Shown piece by piece: positions 54,441 to 64,000 of a stretch of 64,000 bases of DNA; the stretch's first letter is position 1; every line of letters begins with the position of its first letter. The notes under the pieces are model-generated. The model ran no database searches, was not told where the DNA came from, and saw only the letters and a list, made by a program, of their open reading frames with translations. The stretch lies in contig SNVD02014125.1 in the NCBI GenBank assembly GCA_013180625.2, positions 25,404 through 89,403 on the forward strand, written 5' to 3'. Source of the DNA: Boswellia sacra. Its lineage: Eukaryota > Streptophyta > Magnoliopsida > Sapindales > Burseraceae. The position numbers and the translations under genes are program-made.

Positions 54441-56068
54441 TCAATCTTGACTAAGGGGTTTAGTAAATATATCAGCTAATTGTTTTTCGGTGGGAACAAA
54501 TTCTAAAGAAATATTACCTTTTTGCACATGATCTCTAATAAAATGATGTCTAATCTCGATATGCTTAGTCCTAGAGTGTTGTATGGGATTTTTTGAAATG
54601 TTGATGGCACTTGTATTATCACATTTGATGGGAATATGATCAAATACCACACCATAATCTTTTAAAATTTGTTTCATCCAAAGAGATTGTGCACAACAAC
54701 TTCCTACTGCAATATACTCGGCTTCCGTGGTTGATAAGGCAACAGAATTTTGTTTTCTACTAAACCATGAGACTAATGCATGTCCTAGAAAATGGCAAGA
54801 GCCACTAGTGCTCTCTCTATCAAGAAGACTTCCAGCAAAGTCCGCATCGGAATAACTAATTAGATCAAAATTATCACACTTAGGATACCAAAGACCTAGA
54901 TTTATGGTACCAAGAAGATATCTAAATATCCTCTTTACAGCCTTAAGGTTAGATTCCTTTGGACAAGATTGAAATCTAGCACACATACACACACTAAACA
55001 TAATATCAAGTCTACTAGCAGTTAAATACAAAAGAGAGCCAATCATACCTCGATATTTTGTTACCTCAACATCTTTTCCTTTCTCATCTTTGTCAAGCTT
55101 GGTTAATGTACCCATAGGTGTGTTATATGTCCTTGAATTATCCATGTCAAACTTCTTGAGAAGATCTCTTGTGTATTTAGCTTGATTAATGAAGATCCCA
55201 TCTATTGATTGCTTGATTTGAAGTCCAAGGAAGAAATTTAATTCTCCCATTAAGCTCATTTCAATTCTTGTTGCATGCACTTAGAAAATTCCTCACACAT
55301 AGAGACATTAGTAGCACCAAATATAATATCATCAACATAGATTTGAACAATTAATAAATCATCATTTTTTTGTTTTAACAAAAAGAGTAGTATCAACTTT
55401 TTTCATTTCGAAACCATTATCAATGAGAAATTTGCTCAATCTATCATACCATGCTCTTGGTGCTTGTTTCAAGCCATAAAATGCCTTTTTGAGTTTGAAA
55501 ACATGGTTTGGAAAATCATGATTTTGAAAACCAAGAGGTTACTCTACATATACTTCCTCCATATGTAACCATTTAAAAATGCACTTTTGACATCCATTTG
55601 GTATAATGTAAAATTTTTATAACATGCAAATGCACACAGCATTCTAATGGATTCTAATCTAGCAACCGGTGCAAAAGTTTTCTCATAATCAATACCTTCT
55701 TCTTGATTGTATCCTTGAGCAACAAGTCTAGCTTTGTTTCTAATAATGGTGCCTTTTTCATCTACTTTATTTCTAAAAATCCATTTAGTGCCTATAATAG
55801 AATGATTTTTAGGTCTAGGGAATAATTCCCAAACTTGATTTCTCTCAAATTGATTCAATTCTTCTTGCATAGCTAAAATCCAACTTTCGTCCTTTTCGGC
55901 TTCTTTAAAAGATTTTGGTTCAAATTGAGAGACAAATGCAAAATGATTACAAAAGTTCCTAAAAGAAGATCTAGTTCTCATACCTTGTGTTGGTTCACCA
56001 ATAATAAGATCTTTAGGGTGAGCTTTTGAGGCATCCTCAATTCCTTTGGTCTTTCTGGGAAGAATCAT
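54441..56068 (-). pseudogene. Reverse transcriptase and RNase H of element B
   Basis: The 5' part of RT is open at 56068-55544 ([56 protein letters not shown]). The YVDDI catalytic motif lies at about 55325-55345. The C-terminal RT, connection and RNase H are open at 55280-54441 with SADADFAG-like and TEAEYIAVGSCC motifs. Frame breaks near 55540 and between 55540 and 55280 disrupt the protein. Confidence 0.88.
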
Positions 56069-56340
56069 TTACTTTTCTCAAGCTTTTCTTTGTTGAAGTT
56101 GTAAATCATCTTGACTCTTTTCATCAAGACTGATTCCTTGATTTGCCTTTCGACTTGCAACAATATCATCACTAAATTCTTTGAAGAATCACATTAGTTT
56201 CATCAAATTCAACATGCATAGATCTCAATAGTAAAGTCTTTTTATTAAAAACTCTATATGCTTTACTATGGTTGGAGTAGCCCACAAAATTTCCATACAT
56301 CGGCTTTTTGCATCAAATTTTCCAAGGTTATCCTTGGTGT

Positions 56341-57000
56341 TTAAAATAAAACATTTACATCCAAAAACTTTAAAAAATCCAATGTTGGGTTTTCTTCCTT
56401 TCCAAAGTTCATAAGGAGTTTCTTTATTAAAGCTCTAATATGGACTCTATTGATTATAAAGCATGCGGTATTAACGGCTTCGGCCCAAAAATATTTTGGT
56501 AAATTATTTTCAAGTAACATGGTCCTAGCCATTTCTTGGATAGTCCTATTTTTCCTTTCAACAACACCATTTTTGTTGTGGAGTTCTAGGTGAGGAAAAA
56601 TTATGTTCAAAACCATTTTCATTACAAAGATTTTCAAATGCAACATTGTCTACTTCACCACCATGATCACTCCTAATGGACACAATAGAATACCCTTTTT
56701 GATTTTGTACTCTTTTTGCAAATTTTGAAAAAGCTTGTATGGCCTCATTTTTAGTTTTCAAGAATAATACCCAAGTGAATCTTGAATAATCATCCACAAG
56801 AACAAAAACATAATACTTTCCACCAAGGCTTTGAGTTCTTGATGGTCCAAATAAATCCAAATGAAGTAATTGTAGAGGTTTATTTGTTTGAAATAAATTT
56901 CTTTTGTTTAAAAGAAGTTCTCACTTGTTTTCCAAATTGACAAGCATCACAAATCTTATCCTTTTCAAATTTTATTTTTGGAAGACCATCAACTAAATCA
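56341..57000 (-). pseudogene. Integrase of element B
   Basis: Motifs in order are a partial HHCC zinc domain ending CDACQFGKQV, LDLFGPSRTQSLGGKYY with the first catalytic Asp, SIRSDHGGE with the second Asp, and NFSSPRTPQQ just before the catalytic Glu of VERKNRT. The frame shifts between 56558 and 56646. Copia gene order (integrase before RT) is preserved. Confidence 0.88.
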
Positions 57001-57040
57001 TTTTTAGAAAATTTTGAAATTGTGTCCATGCTAGCATGAC

Positions 57041-57445
57041 CTAATCTTCTATGCCATAACCAAGCATCATGATTAACAATGAAACAATTTCTACATGATC
57101 ATTAACATCAATATCAATTGTATAAATATTACCACATCTATTACCAACAAATAATGTCTTATTGTTACTAACATCCTTAATCACACATCTATTTGGCTCA
57201 AAAGTAACAAAATATCCCTTATCACACAATTGACTAATGCTAATCAAATCATGTTTTTAAACCATGAACAAGCAAAACATCTTTAATAATAGGTGAAGAA
57301 GGGTTACCAATATCACCATGTCCGATTACCCTTCCTTTTGGCATTATCACCGAAGGTCACATATCCTCCTTTCTTCATTATTAATCTTGAGAATTTGGAG
57401 GCATCTCCGGTCATAAGCCTTGAGCATCCACTATCTAAGTAACAC
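57041..57445 (-). pseudogene. Protease and pre-integrase region of element B
   Basis: The aspartic protease motif YLDSGCSRLMTGDA reads at about 57395-57440 on the minus strand. Downstream is the pre-integrase segment SISQLCDKGYFVTFE with NNKTLFVGNRCGNIY. Frames are broken between the two. Confidence 0.8.
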
Positions 57446-57710
57446 TTGTGTTTGCCACTCCTTTGTCTCTGCAATCAACATTCAAGGAGTAACTTTTTGG
57501 TACCCAAAAGTTCTTGGGTCCTTGGGGGTTAGTTTTGGTACTTTTTGGAACCCATATTTGTTTCAAATTAGAATTTCTCTTAATATAGCAAGAATGCACT
57601 TTGTGTCCTTTTCTTCCACAATAAGTACATGAATGATTAGGATTATTCCTAGAAGATGCATGAGCAAAATAATTTTTTAAAATACTTTTGATTTTTATGA
57701 GTTTTATATC

Positions 57711-58844
57711 CTAAACCTCTTTTATCAAAAACACACCTTGGTTTTGTAACATAGAATTCAAATTTTTTGTACTTTTTGTAAAACTATCAACAATATTTCT
57801 TAAGTCATTATTTTCCTTTTTCAAACTAGCATTTTGTTTCTCCAATTTATCAAAATCCTTTTGTTTTAAAATGTCATTTTCAGTTTTTAATAAATGTATT
57901 TGACTTTCCAACTTTCAAAATCTTTTTGCTTTAAAATTTCATTTTCATTTTCTAAAGCGTCATTTATTTCCACCAACTCTTCTAATTGGGATAACATGAT
58001 TTTTGACTTCTTTTTGAAAGCATTGATTTTTGAATTTTGTTTATCAACTTGCACATGTAAATTTTGGAATGCTTCAAGTAATTCATCATATGAAAGCTTA
58101 GGATCATGGTTAGAATACTTATCCTCATTTTCCTCTTAAGCCATGAAAGCAAATGTTGCCACTTTCACAATCTTCTTCTCTTCTTCTTCAGATGATTTCA
58201 TGAGTTTATGGAGAACCCATGAGTGTCTTCTAATGGTAGTTTTGGTGAGTCCTTTGCTTCTTGAATGGCCGTCACCCTTTGGCTCCCAGATTATTTTGGT
58301 AGACACCTAAGAATCTTTCTCACCATTTCAACATTAGAATAAGATTTACCCAAGATGATTTTCAAACTCTTGCCAATATCCGTAAATCTAGTAAACATTT
58401 CAGAAATTGAGTCATCCGATTTTCATCCCTAAAAAGTCATAACTATGAACTACAATCCTAATCTTGGATTCTTTAACTTGACTATTCCTTTCTGAGTTAC
58501 TTCAAGTGTGTGCCATATTTCTTGTGCCGTAGAACAAGTAGATATTCTATTAAACTCATTTCTATCTAGAGCACAATATAACACATTCATAGCTTTAGCA
58601 TTCAAACTCAATTTCTTTTTATCATCTTCACTAAACTTTTTAGGTTCTTTAAGCATGCTTTTTCAATTTTCAATTTTGGTAGGAACAAAAGGTCCTTCCA
58701 AAGCAATAGACCATAAATCATAATCAAATGATTGCAAGAAATACTCATTCTAGTTTTCCAATAAGAGTAATCACTTCCATTAAAAAATGGAGATCTAGAG
58801 ATAGAAAGCCCCTCAACATATGAAGTTGGGTTAAAAGTTGCCAT
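57711..58844 (-). pseudogene. Gag of element B, broken
   Basis: It starts MATFNPTSYVEGLSISRSPF at 58844 and keeps the gag domain in pieces (58844-58608, 58656-58450). The stretch between the gag domain and the acidic tail appears deleted near 58190-58200. A coiled-coil tail (LEKQNASLKKENNDLRN) is readable at 57911-57711. Compared with element A it is more damaged here. Confidence 0.82.
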
Positions 58845-58895
58845 AGCTCAAAATCGGTTAAGATTAAAAAAAAAAAAAAAAAGAAGAGCAACCTT

Positions 58896-58907
58896 GCTCT
58901 GATACCA
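58896..58907 (-). other. Primer-binding site of element B
   Basis: The minus strand reads TGGTATCAGAGC next to the right LTR, the same as element A. Confidence 0.85.
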
Positions 58908-58909
58908 CG

Positions 58910-60556
58910 TGTTGACCTAGGTATGACAACCCAATTGGGGGGGGGGGGTGAATTGGGTTTTTATCTATAAAAACATATTTATCAAACTTTTCTTGAAAGA
59001 TTAAAATTAGTTCCCCCTTTCTTTGAGAATAAAGGGGATGAAGATGAAAATAGAAGTTTCTAAGAAATGCAATCATAGAATAGCAATAATAATAATCTCA
59101 AGGCAAGTAAATGTAAAGAGTATAGGGATGAGAAGAGTGCAACTCAATTTTACCGTGGTTCGGCAAACCTTGCTACGTCCACGGGCTCCTAGCTCCTCCA
59201 CAAGCTAGGCTTTCCAATAAGTTGTAGAATACTTTACAACTTGCTTGATGAACAACTTCACCAAGACTTTTTTCCTTCAACTCTTGATAACACCACACCA
59301 AGAGTTCTTCTTGATGAACAACCTCACCACGGAAAGAGTTCTCTCAAGGATATCTTTTATCCTTTACAAGAAGATCTCACTCTCACACAATATAAGAACA
59401 AAGAAAAGTTTTTACAACAAAAGTACAACTCTCTTCAAAGAGTAGATAAAGAATATAAAAGCTCTCTAGACTTGATATTTCTCTTGCTTTTTGCTTGATA
59501 AAATTTTTCTCTTGCACTCCTTGAATGCATGGGAGAATGGCTCCTTTTATAGGCAAATGAGATGAACTTAATCAAGTGAAGACACCATCTCCAAATTTTC
59601 TGCCCACCATAAAAACCGTAATCTTGTCTGCCATTTTTGTCAATGTTCCGTTTGAAATTTGAAAATCTGTAAACATAAAAGATCTGCACATTTGAATAAG
59701 CTTTCCAACGCATCAAGAACCAAGTCATTTGGATATCTGTAACTCAAGATATGGCCAAAACACCATTCGGTGCTCATGTGACTTGATTTTTCTTTCTTGT
59801 GTCAGTCCACCAAATTGAATGATAATTCTGTCAGCCTTCAGTTTGAAATTTGAATTTCTTCAAAACATAAAAGATCTGAATATTTGAATAATCTTTCCAA
59901 AACATTAAGATCAAACATTGATATCCTCTATCTTAAGATATGGATAAAATATCATTCGGTGCTCAAATGAGTTGATTTTTCTTCTCTGTGTCAGTCCACC
60001 AAATTGCATGTCAATTATGTCAGCCTTCCGTTTAAAATTTGAATTCTTCAAAACATATGAAATGTGCTCCATTAAATCCTCTTTCCAATGTCGCAAGAAT
60101 CAAGTCATTTTGATTTTTCTAGCTTAAGATATGTTCAAAAGAGTATTCGGTGCTCATGTCAGCTGCTTCCATTTGTCTTTCAACTTGCATGATGATTTGG
60201 ACAACCTTACACTTGAAATTTTAATTTCTTTAAAACATATGAAATGTTATAAATTCATTAAGTTTTCAAAGGCTCAAGAATCAACAATTATTTGGACATT
60301 TGTAAGAAATATATGACCATTGATAAACATTGCTCATATATCACTTTCCTTGAAATCAAACCTTGTACTTAAACTTTGATGCCTTTAAACATGTGTCTTC
60401 TCCTAGCTCAACACTTCATTTTTAATAAACGCCCTTCTTGATTTTATAATTATTTCAATAATCTTATTCTTGCACATAAATAAATATATTAGTAAATCTC
60501 AATGAATCAATGTGTATTGTTATCATCAAAATTATCATATAGCCTTAGGGCTAACA
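58910..60556 (-). repeat. Right LTR (5' LTR of element B)
   Basis: 1.65 kb. It is more diverged than the other two and shorter, mainly because the 65-bp minisatellite has only about one and a half units (59250-59335). Its terminal plus-strand sequence TGTTGACCTAGGTATGACAA differs at several sites from the TGTTGACCCAGGTATGGCAA of the other two. Confidence 0.88.
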
Positions 60557-61130
60557 CTATTAATTCTCGAAGAAGTTTAAACTTGGAAATGACAGAATTT
60601 TCACATTTGTAATATACTGCAAAGTAGTTTATATCTACTGCAAACTAGTATTGCAATGAATTAGAGCTGTTAAGCAATGAATTAGAATTGTTAAGCACAA
60701 GAAATTTCTATTACCATTTGTGGTTTAGTGCATGACCGCCGGGCATTCTCTGTGCAGGTACCGGAGCCGTGCAGGTACCGGAGCCGACTACGATGATAGA
60801 GGGTCGATTTTGACTTCGTGGAACCAGTGCTGCTGTTGCCTGCGCGAAGGGTTGCCTCCCACTCCTGTCACAGGGCGCTTAACGGGCTACTTTTGTTTTT
60901 GGAACAGTTAGGGATCTCAAGCCAGAACGGCCAACGAGAGACAGAGTCAGAGAGAGGAGAGACAGGGAGGATAGAGGCGGCGTGCGTTTGGGTGAGTTAG
61001 GTTTAGGGAAAAAATTTTCTTTATATAGATTGGCAAAGTTTTCAGGATATCCTAATATATCCAAGCGTGTCACAATTGCCCCTAATAATATCATGTAAGT
61101 CCTAATATTTTATTTTTTTTATATATGATC
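60557..61130. other. GC-richer segment beside the Copia array, unassigned
   Basis: 60730-60990 is GC-richer than its surroundings. A 17-bp unit, GTGCAGGTACCGGAGCC, is tandemly duplicated at 60752-60785. On the minus strand a CT-rich stretch (60930-60975) resembles a 5' leader. Open frames on both strands are short and unrecognised. It may be a first exon or promoter piece of a gene cut off by the retrotransposon. Confidence 0.3.
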
Positions 61131-61134
61131 TTAT

Positions 61135-61280
61135 ACTGTGCGGGGCGGGGCGGGTAGAACGGGGCTAAGTGCTAAACCCGGTTTGCCCCAGACCCGCCCC
61201 AAAACAGTTTTGGGGCGGGTCTTGCCCCGCCCCATTTGTACGGGGCAAACCGGGGCCCCGGACCCGGCGGGGCAAATTGC
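61135..61280. repeat. GC-rich hairpin sequence
   Basis: Runs of GGGGCGGG and their complements. 61191-61221 is a perfect hairpin with 14-nt arms (GACCCGCCCCAAAA) and a CAG loop. A second pairing is AAACCCGGTTTGCCCC with GGGGCAAACCGGGG. Such GC-rich palindromes occur in termini of some plant hAT-like elements, but no complete element was delimited. Confidence 0.6.
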
Positions 61281-61286
61281 CACTCA

Positions 61287-61640
61287 TAGTTCCAAGATGT
61301 TCCAGAATGTTATAGACACTTCTAAAATACCCCAGAAGGCTTCGGAAGCATGCGGAAGACATGAGGAGGCCCTAGAAGACTCTAGAAGGTTCCGGATGGT
61401 GACGAAAGAGAGTGGAAGACTACAGAAGCTTCTAGAAGGCCATGGAGCTCTCTAGTGTCTAGGGTTCTCTAGATATATCTTGAGTCTTGTAGATATTTCT
61501 AGGCTACAAGATAAGTTTGTAAGAACAAATAGCTTATAGACAAGTGGCGCATTGGTAGCCACATGTTGAGAAAGTGCTCCTCTATAAATAGGATTGAGCA
61601 CTCATTTGTAGGTAGATGTTCTCTCCTTGAGAGCTTATCA
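61287..61640 (+). promoter_or_regulatory. LTR-like promoter with clustered heat-shock-element motifs
   Basis: A TATA box, CTATAAATA, lies at 61582-61590. Upstream are several alternating GAA/TTC modules: TTCCAGAATGTT (61301-61312), TAGAAGGTTCCGG (61383-61395) and GAAGCTTCTAGAAG (61425-61438, three perfect modules), plus looser ones near 61335-61358. This arrangement fits heat-shock factor binding sites before a core promoter. Downstream, 61600-61810 looks like an LTR R-U5 region (AGTAATAACAATTGTA), but no coding sequence or paired LTR was found, so the element class is open. Confidence 0.5.
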
Positions 61641-62929
61641 GACACACTTTCTTGAAACACCTCTCTTGTACAATTGCTTTATGAAGTAATAACAATTGTA
61701 CATTCCTTAACTCTCTCTTGTTTCCCTTGATCTTGCTTGGTATTGTCAAGTGTTCGAAGACTTACTTTGGTGCAAGTTCGGTTCATTGAGAGCCTAAGGC
61801 CACACAGTTTAAACGATGAAAAATTAAGGCTGTGACATGTCGGTGTGATAACGCCTGCATAAAGGCGTGTTGAAGTTTTGTAATATGGATTCGGTTTGAA
61901 GCTTTTGAATCATAGTAAAAGATTGGCTAATTAAGTTCAATGCCAACTGATAATTATTATATATTTATTTTTCTCATCGATTGTAGAGGTAGGGTCAGAA
62001 AATATTGTCATATAGGCACAGACAGATTCAGGATTTTTTCTGGGAACGGACTATATTTAACTAGAAGAACCTCGACAGTATGGTGAAAATTTTTTTAATA
62101 AGAACTTTAAAATTTACACTTAGAAAAAGGGGATATAATGAACCTTACCCCTCAAAATGCATGTTCTATATGTAAACAAAAACAAAATTAAAACAATAAT
62201 AGTATAGCAAAACTAAACATGAAATGCAAATACAATAATAATGAACTACAAAAGTTGCACCCTAAAATGCTCTATAGTATAAAATTCATCAATTATTTCA
62301 TTCAAATCAACACAATTAATGATTTCTTCTTCAATAAAGACAACCATGTAATCATTAAGAAACTCATTGTTACAAAGTGTTGTTTTGATAAGTTTCATAG
62401 CTGAAAAAAGCTTATTCTATTATTTCTGGAAAAACTTAAAAAGCTTGTTTTGTTATAACGAAGTGTTGTTTTAGTAAGTTTCATGGCTCATTCTATTGAT
62501 AATAAAAAAATTTGGTCCTTTTTTTTATTATAATCAAACTATCCTACTTTTTTTAGATTCCAAGATTTGCTCATTATTTTCAATATTTGGCAAACAAATT
62601 AGAAATTATGCATTCAACAAAAATTTAAAATATTGATTTTTGAGGATGGGTTGTGGATATCAACAATAACAATAATCACATGAATTGAGAAATTATCTAC
62701 AATATCAATAGTCATCAAATTAAGTTCTCTTCCCATATTAGCTTTGAATCAATCAACATACGTAGACATCATTATCTTTACTTTAATTTCTTTTTCCAAA
62801 GAAACTTGATTAAAATTGAATAATATTACACTTATTAACTATTTATATAAACTTACATAATCTACACAATAATATTAATTCTTAAAATCTGTAAAAAATT
62901 TCTCTATCTATATATATATTTCTTTGCCT

Positions 62930-63075
62930 TTCAATCCAATAATATTTATAAGATTTAATTTAAATAGTAAATCTACACAATAAAAACCCTAGCTCAAACC
63001 TTCCTTGCCTTTCAATCCAACAATATATATGAGATTTAATTTACATAGGAAATCTACATGATAAAACCCTAGCTC
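62930..63075. repeat. Tandem duplication of about 75 bp
   Basis: CTTTGCCTTTCAATCCAATAA near 62922 and CCTTGCCTTTCAATCCAACAA near 63003 begin two adjacent copies. Both run through GAGATTTAATTTA-type sequence to AAACCCTAGCTCA. Confidence 0.65.
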
Positions 63076-64000
63076 ACACCAAAACTTGAAAATTAAAAAA
63101 ATAAAATAAAATCTTACATAATATAGTACATAGCAATTAATTAATCACACTAACTAATATGCTAAAATTAAGTCTCAAAACTTATAAATTATATCTCTAA
63201 AATAAAATCTAAATCTTAAAATAATTGCATAAAAATAATTATATTGAATAGTATAGATTTTTAACTTTAGGTAGAAGTCAAGAATGAACTTTTGAATGCC
63301 CTAATATTGAATTCCAAAGAGTAGAGTGAGAGATTTGTAAAGAAAAGATTAAAAAAGAAATAATAAAAGAGAGATAAGAGTGAAGTTTGTTCCACGTTGG
63401 GATAGCTGTGGACTAGTAGTCCCGTGAGGAAGAGAAAGTAATAGTAAAAGAAATCGGTAAAGTTGCTTTTAAAATGCTTAAATTTAATGTTCATCATAAT
63501 AATATAGGAGTGTTTCTGTGGTAAGTTAAACTTACAGGCGCTATTAGGAGCTTTGCAAATTTGCCCAAAATTTCCGCCTGGATCAGCCCTCGAACATGTC
63601 GGCCTTTGCATATATGCAGTTTAATTATTATACATACACATATATATCAATTTGGAAAGTAACATCTAGCCTTAACTTTAACAGAAGTATGGAAGTGCAT
63701 TGACAAATAGGAAAGGTAGTAGAGTCTTCTTAATATTGAATGTGTTAACAAAGGATAAATAGAATATAATATTAGTTTGGCTCGAACTTGCGATGAGGTA
63801 GTTAACCATCCAATCAAATTGATATTAAGTAATATGAATCTGCAAAATGTTTATTTAATATTAAACATAAAATAAAATCTATCTTTATTTTATTTTATTT
63901 TTAAATTAAAGTTAATATTAAACAATATATATTAAATAATAGTAAAATTATTAATTTTAAAAGTTAAAAACATATTAAATGATGATAAAATATATTTAAA
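63076..64000. other. Right-edge AT-rich region, no gene supported
   Basis: AT-rich. A minus-strand frame at 63267-63611 begins MQRPTCSRADPGGNFGQICK and reaches a donor-like GTAAGT at about 63524, but I recognise no family and cannot support a gene. 62000-62900 is likewise AT-rich and empty. Confidence 0.4.

Larger units (their letters stand above)
47992..60556 (-). mobile_element. Three-LTR tandem array of Copia retrotransposons
   Basis: Three related LTRs (47992-49789, 52349-54161, 58910-60556) alternate with two internal regions, all in minus orientation. Each LTR begins, in element orientation, TGTTAGCCCTAAGGC and ends with CAACA. Element A (47992-54161) and element B (52349-60556) share the middle LTR. 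Gag, protease, integrase, reverse transcriptase and RNase H signatures in Copia order are seen in B; A has lost the middle of pol. Both carry frameshifts. The long coiled-coil tail after the gag zinc knuckle suggests the SIRE/Maximus lineage, an inference. The outer flanks (AAGGG left, CTATT right) do not match, so no target duplication frames the array. Confidence 0.9.

Noticed and set aside
61138..61455. 105-codon frame starting in the GC-rich block
   Set aside because: Spans the hairpin block and the promoter-like region; proline/arginine-rich because of base composition, no family match.
63267..63611. 114-codon minus-strand frame at the right end
   Set aside because: Starts well but turns into hydrophobic low-complexity translation after a donor-like site; no family recognised, so not called as a gene.

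Overview
The window is AT-rich plant nuclear DNA, most likely from a eudicot. The evidence is plant-specific families (DUF247, DYW pentatricopeptide protein, a chloroplast YCED-like protein), genes with many short GT-AG introns, and plant Copia and CACTA transposons. I cannot name the species. Exons were assembled by eye from splice sites, reading phase and remembered family sequences; none was checked by alignment.

Layout. 1-5968: no firm gene; a diverged tandem triplication lies at about 1010-4030. 5969-32346: a gene-rich block with four genes in the same orientation, all on the minus strand: a DUF177/YCED-like chloroplast protein (5969-8510), a DHHC protein S-acyltransferase (9653-14596), a large secretory-pathway protein combining thioredoxin-like regions with a C-terminal DUF179/AlgH domain (15894-25640), and the WD40 protein DSE1/TANMEI (26964-32346). 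In all four the phases close into one open frame. The DUF177 gene does so only if splicing occurs at a site whose GT donor reads TT. Introns carry foldback elements, a tandem duplication and, antisense in the acyltransferase gene, a fragment of another PPR gene.

32347-64000 is dominated by transposable elements. A CACTA element with 14-bp terminal inverted repeats and a TTA target duplication spans 35762-40955. It carries a decayed Ulp1-like protease fragment, a foldback MITE, and an intact 330-codon 3' part of a DYW-type PPR gene bounded by an 18-bp direct repeat: a Pack-CACTA-like gene capture. An intact intronless DUF247 gene sits at 42952-44544. A small orphan LTR with primer-binding site follows at 45723. 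At 47992-60556 lies a Copia array with three LTRs and two internal regions, all on the minus strand, both decayed. The right end holds a GC-rich hairpin and an LTR-like promoter with clustered heat-shock-element motifs (61290-61590).

The four block genes serve different compartments (chloroplast, membrane acylation, secretory pathway, WD40 scaffold) and show no sign of a shared pathway. The adjacency of DUF177 and thioredoxin-DUF179 genes recalls an Arabidopsis chromosome 3 neighbourhood, from memory. The strongest candidate for something undescribed is the CACTA element carrying an open DYW domain.
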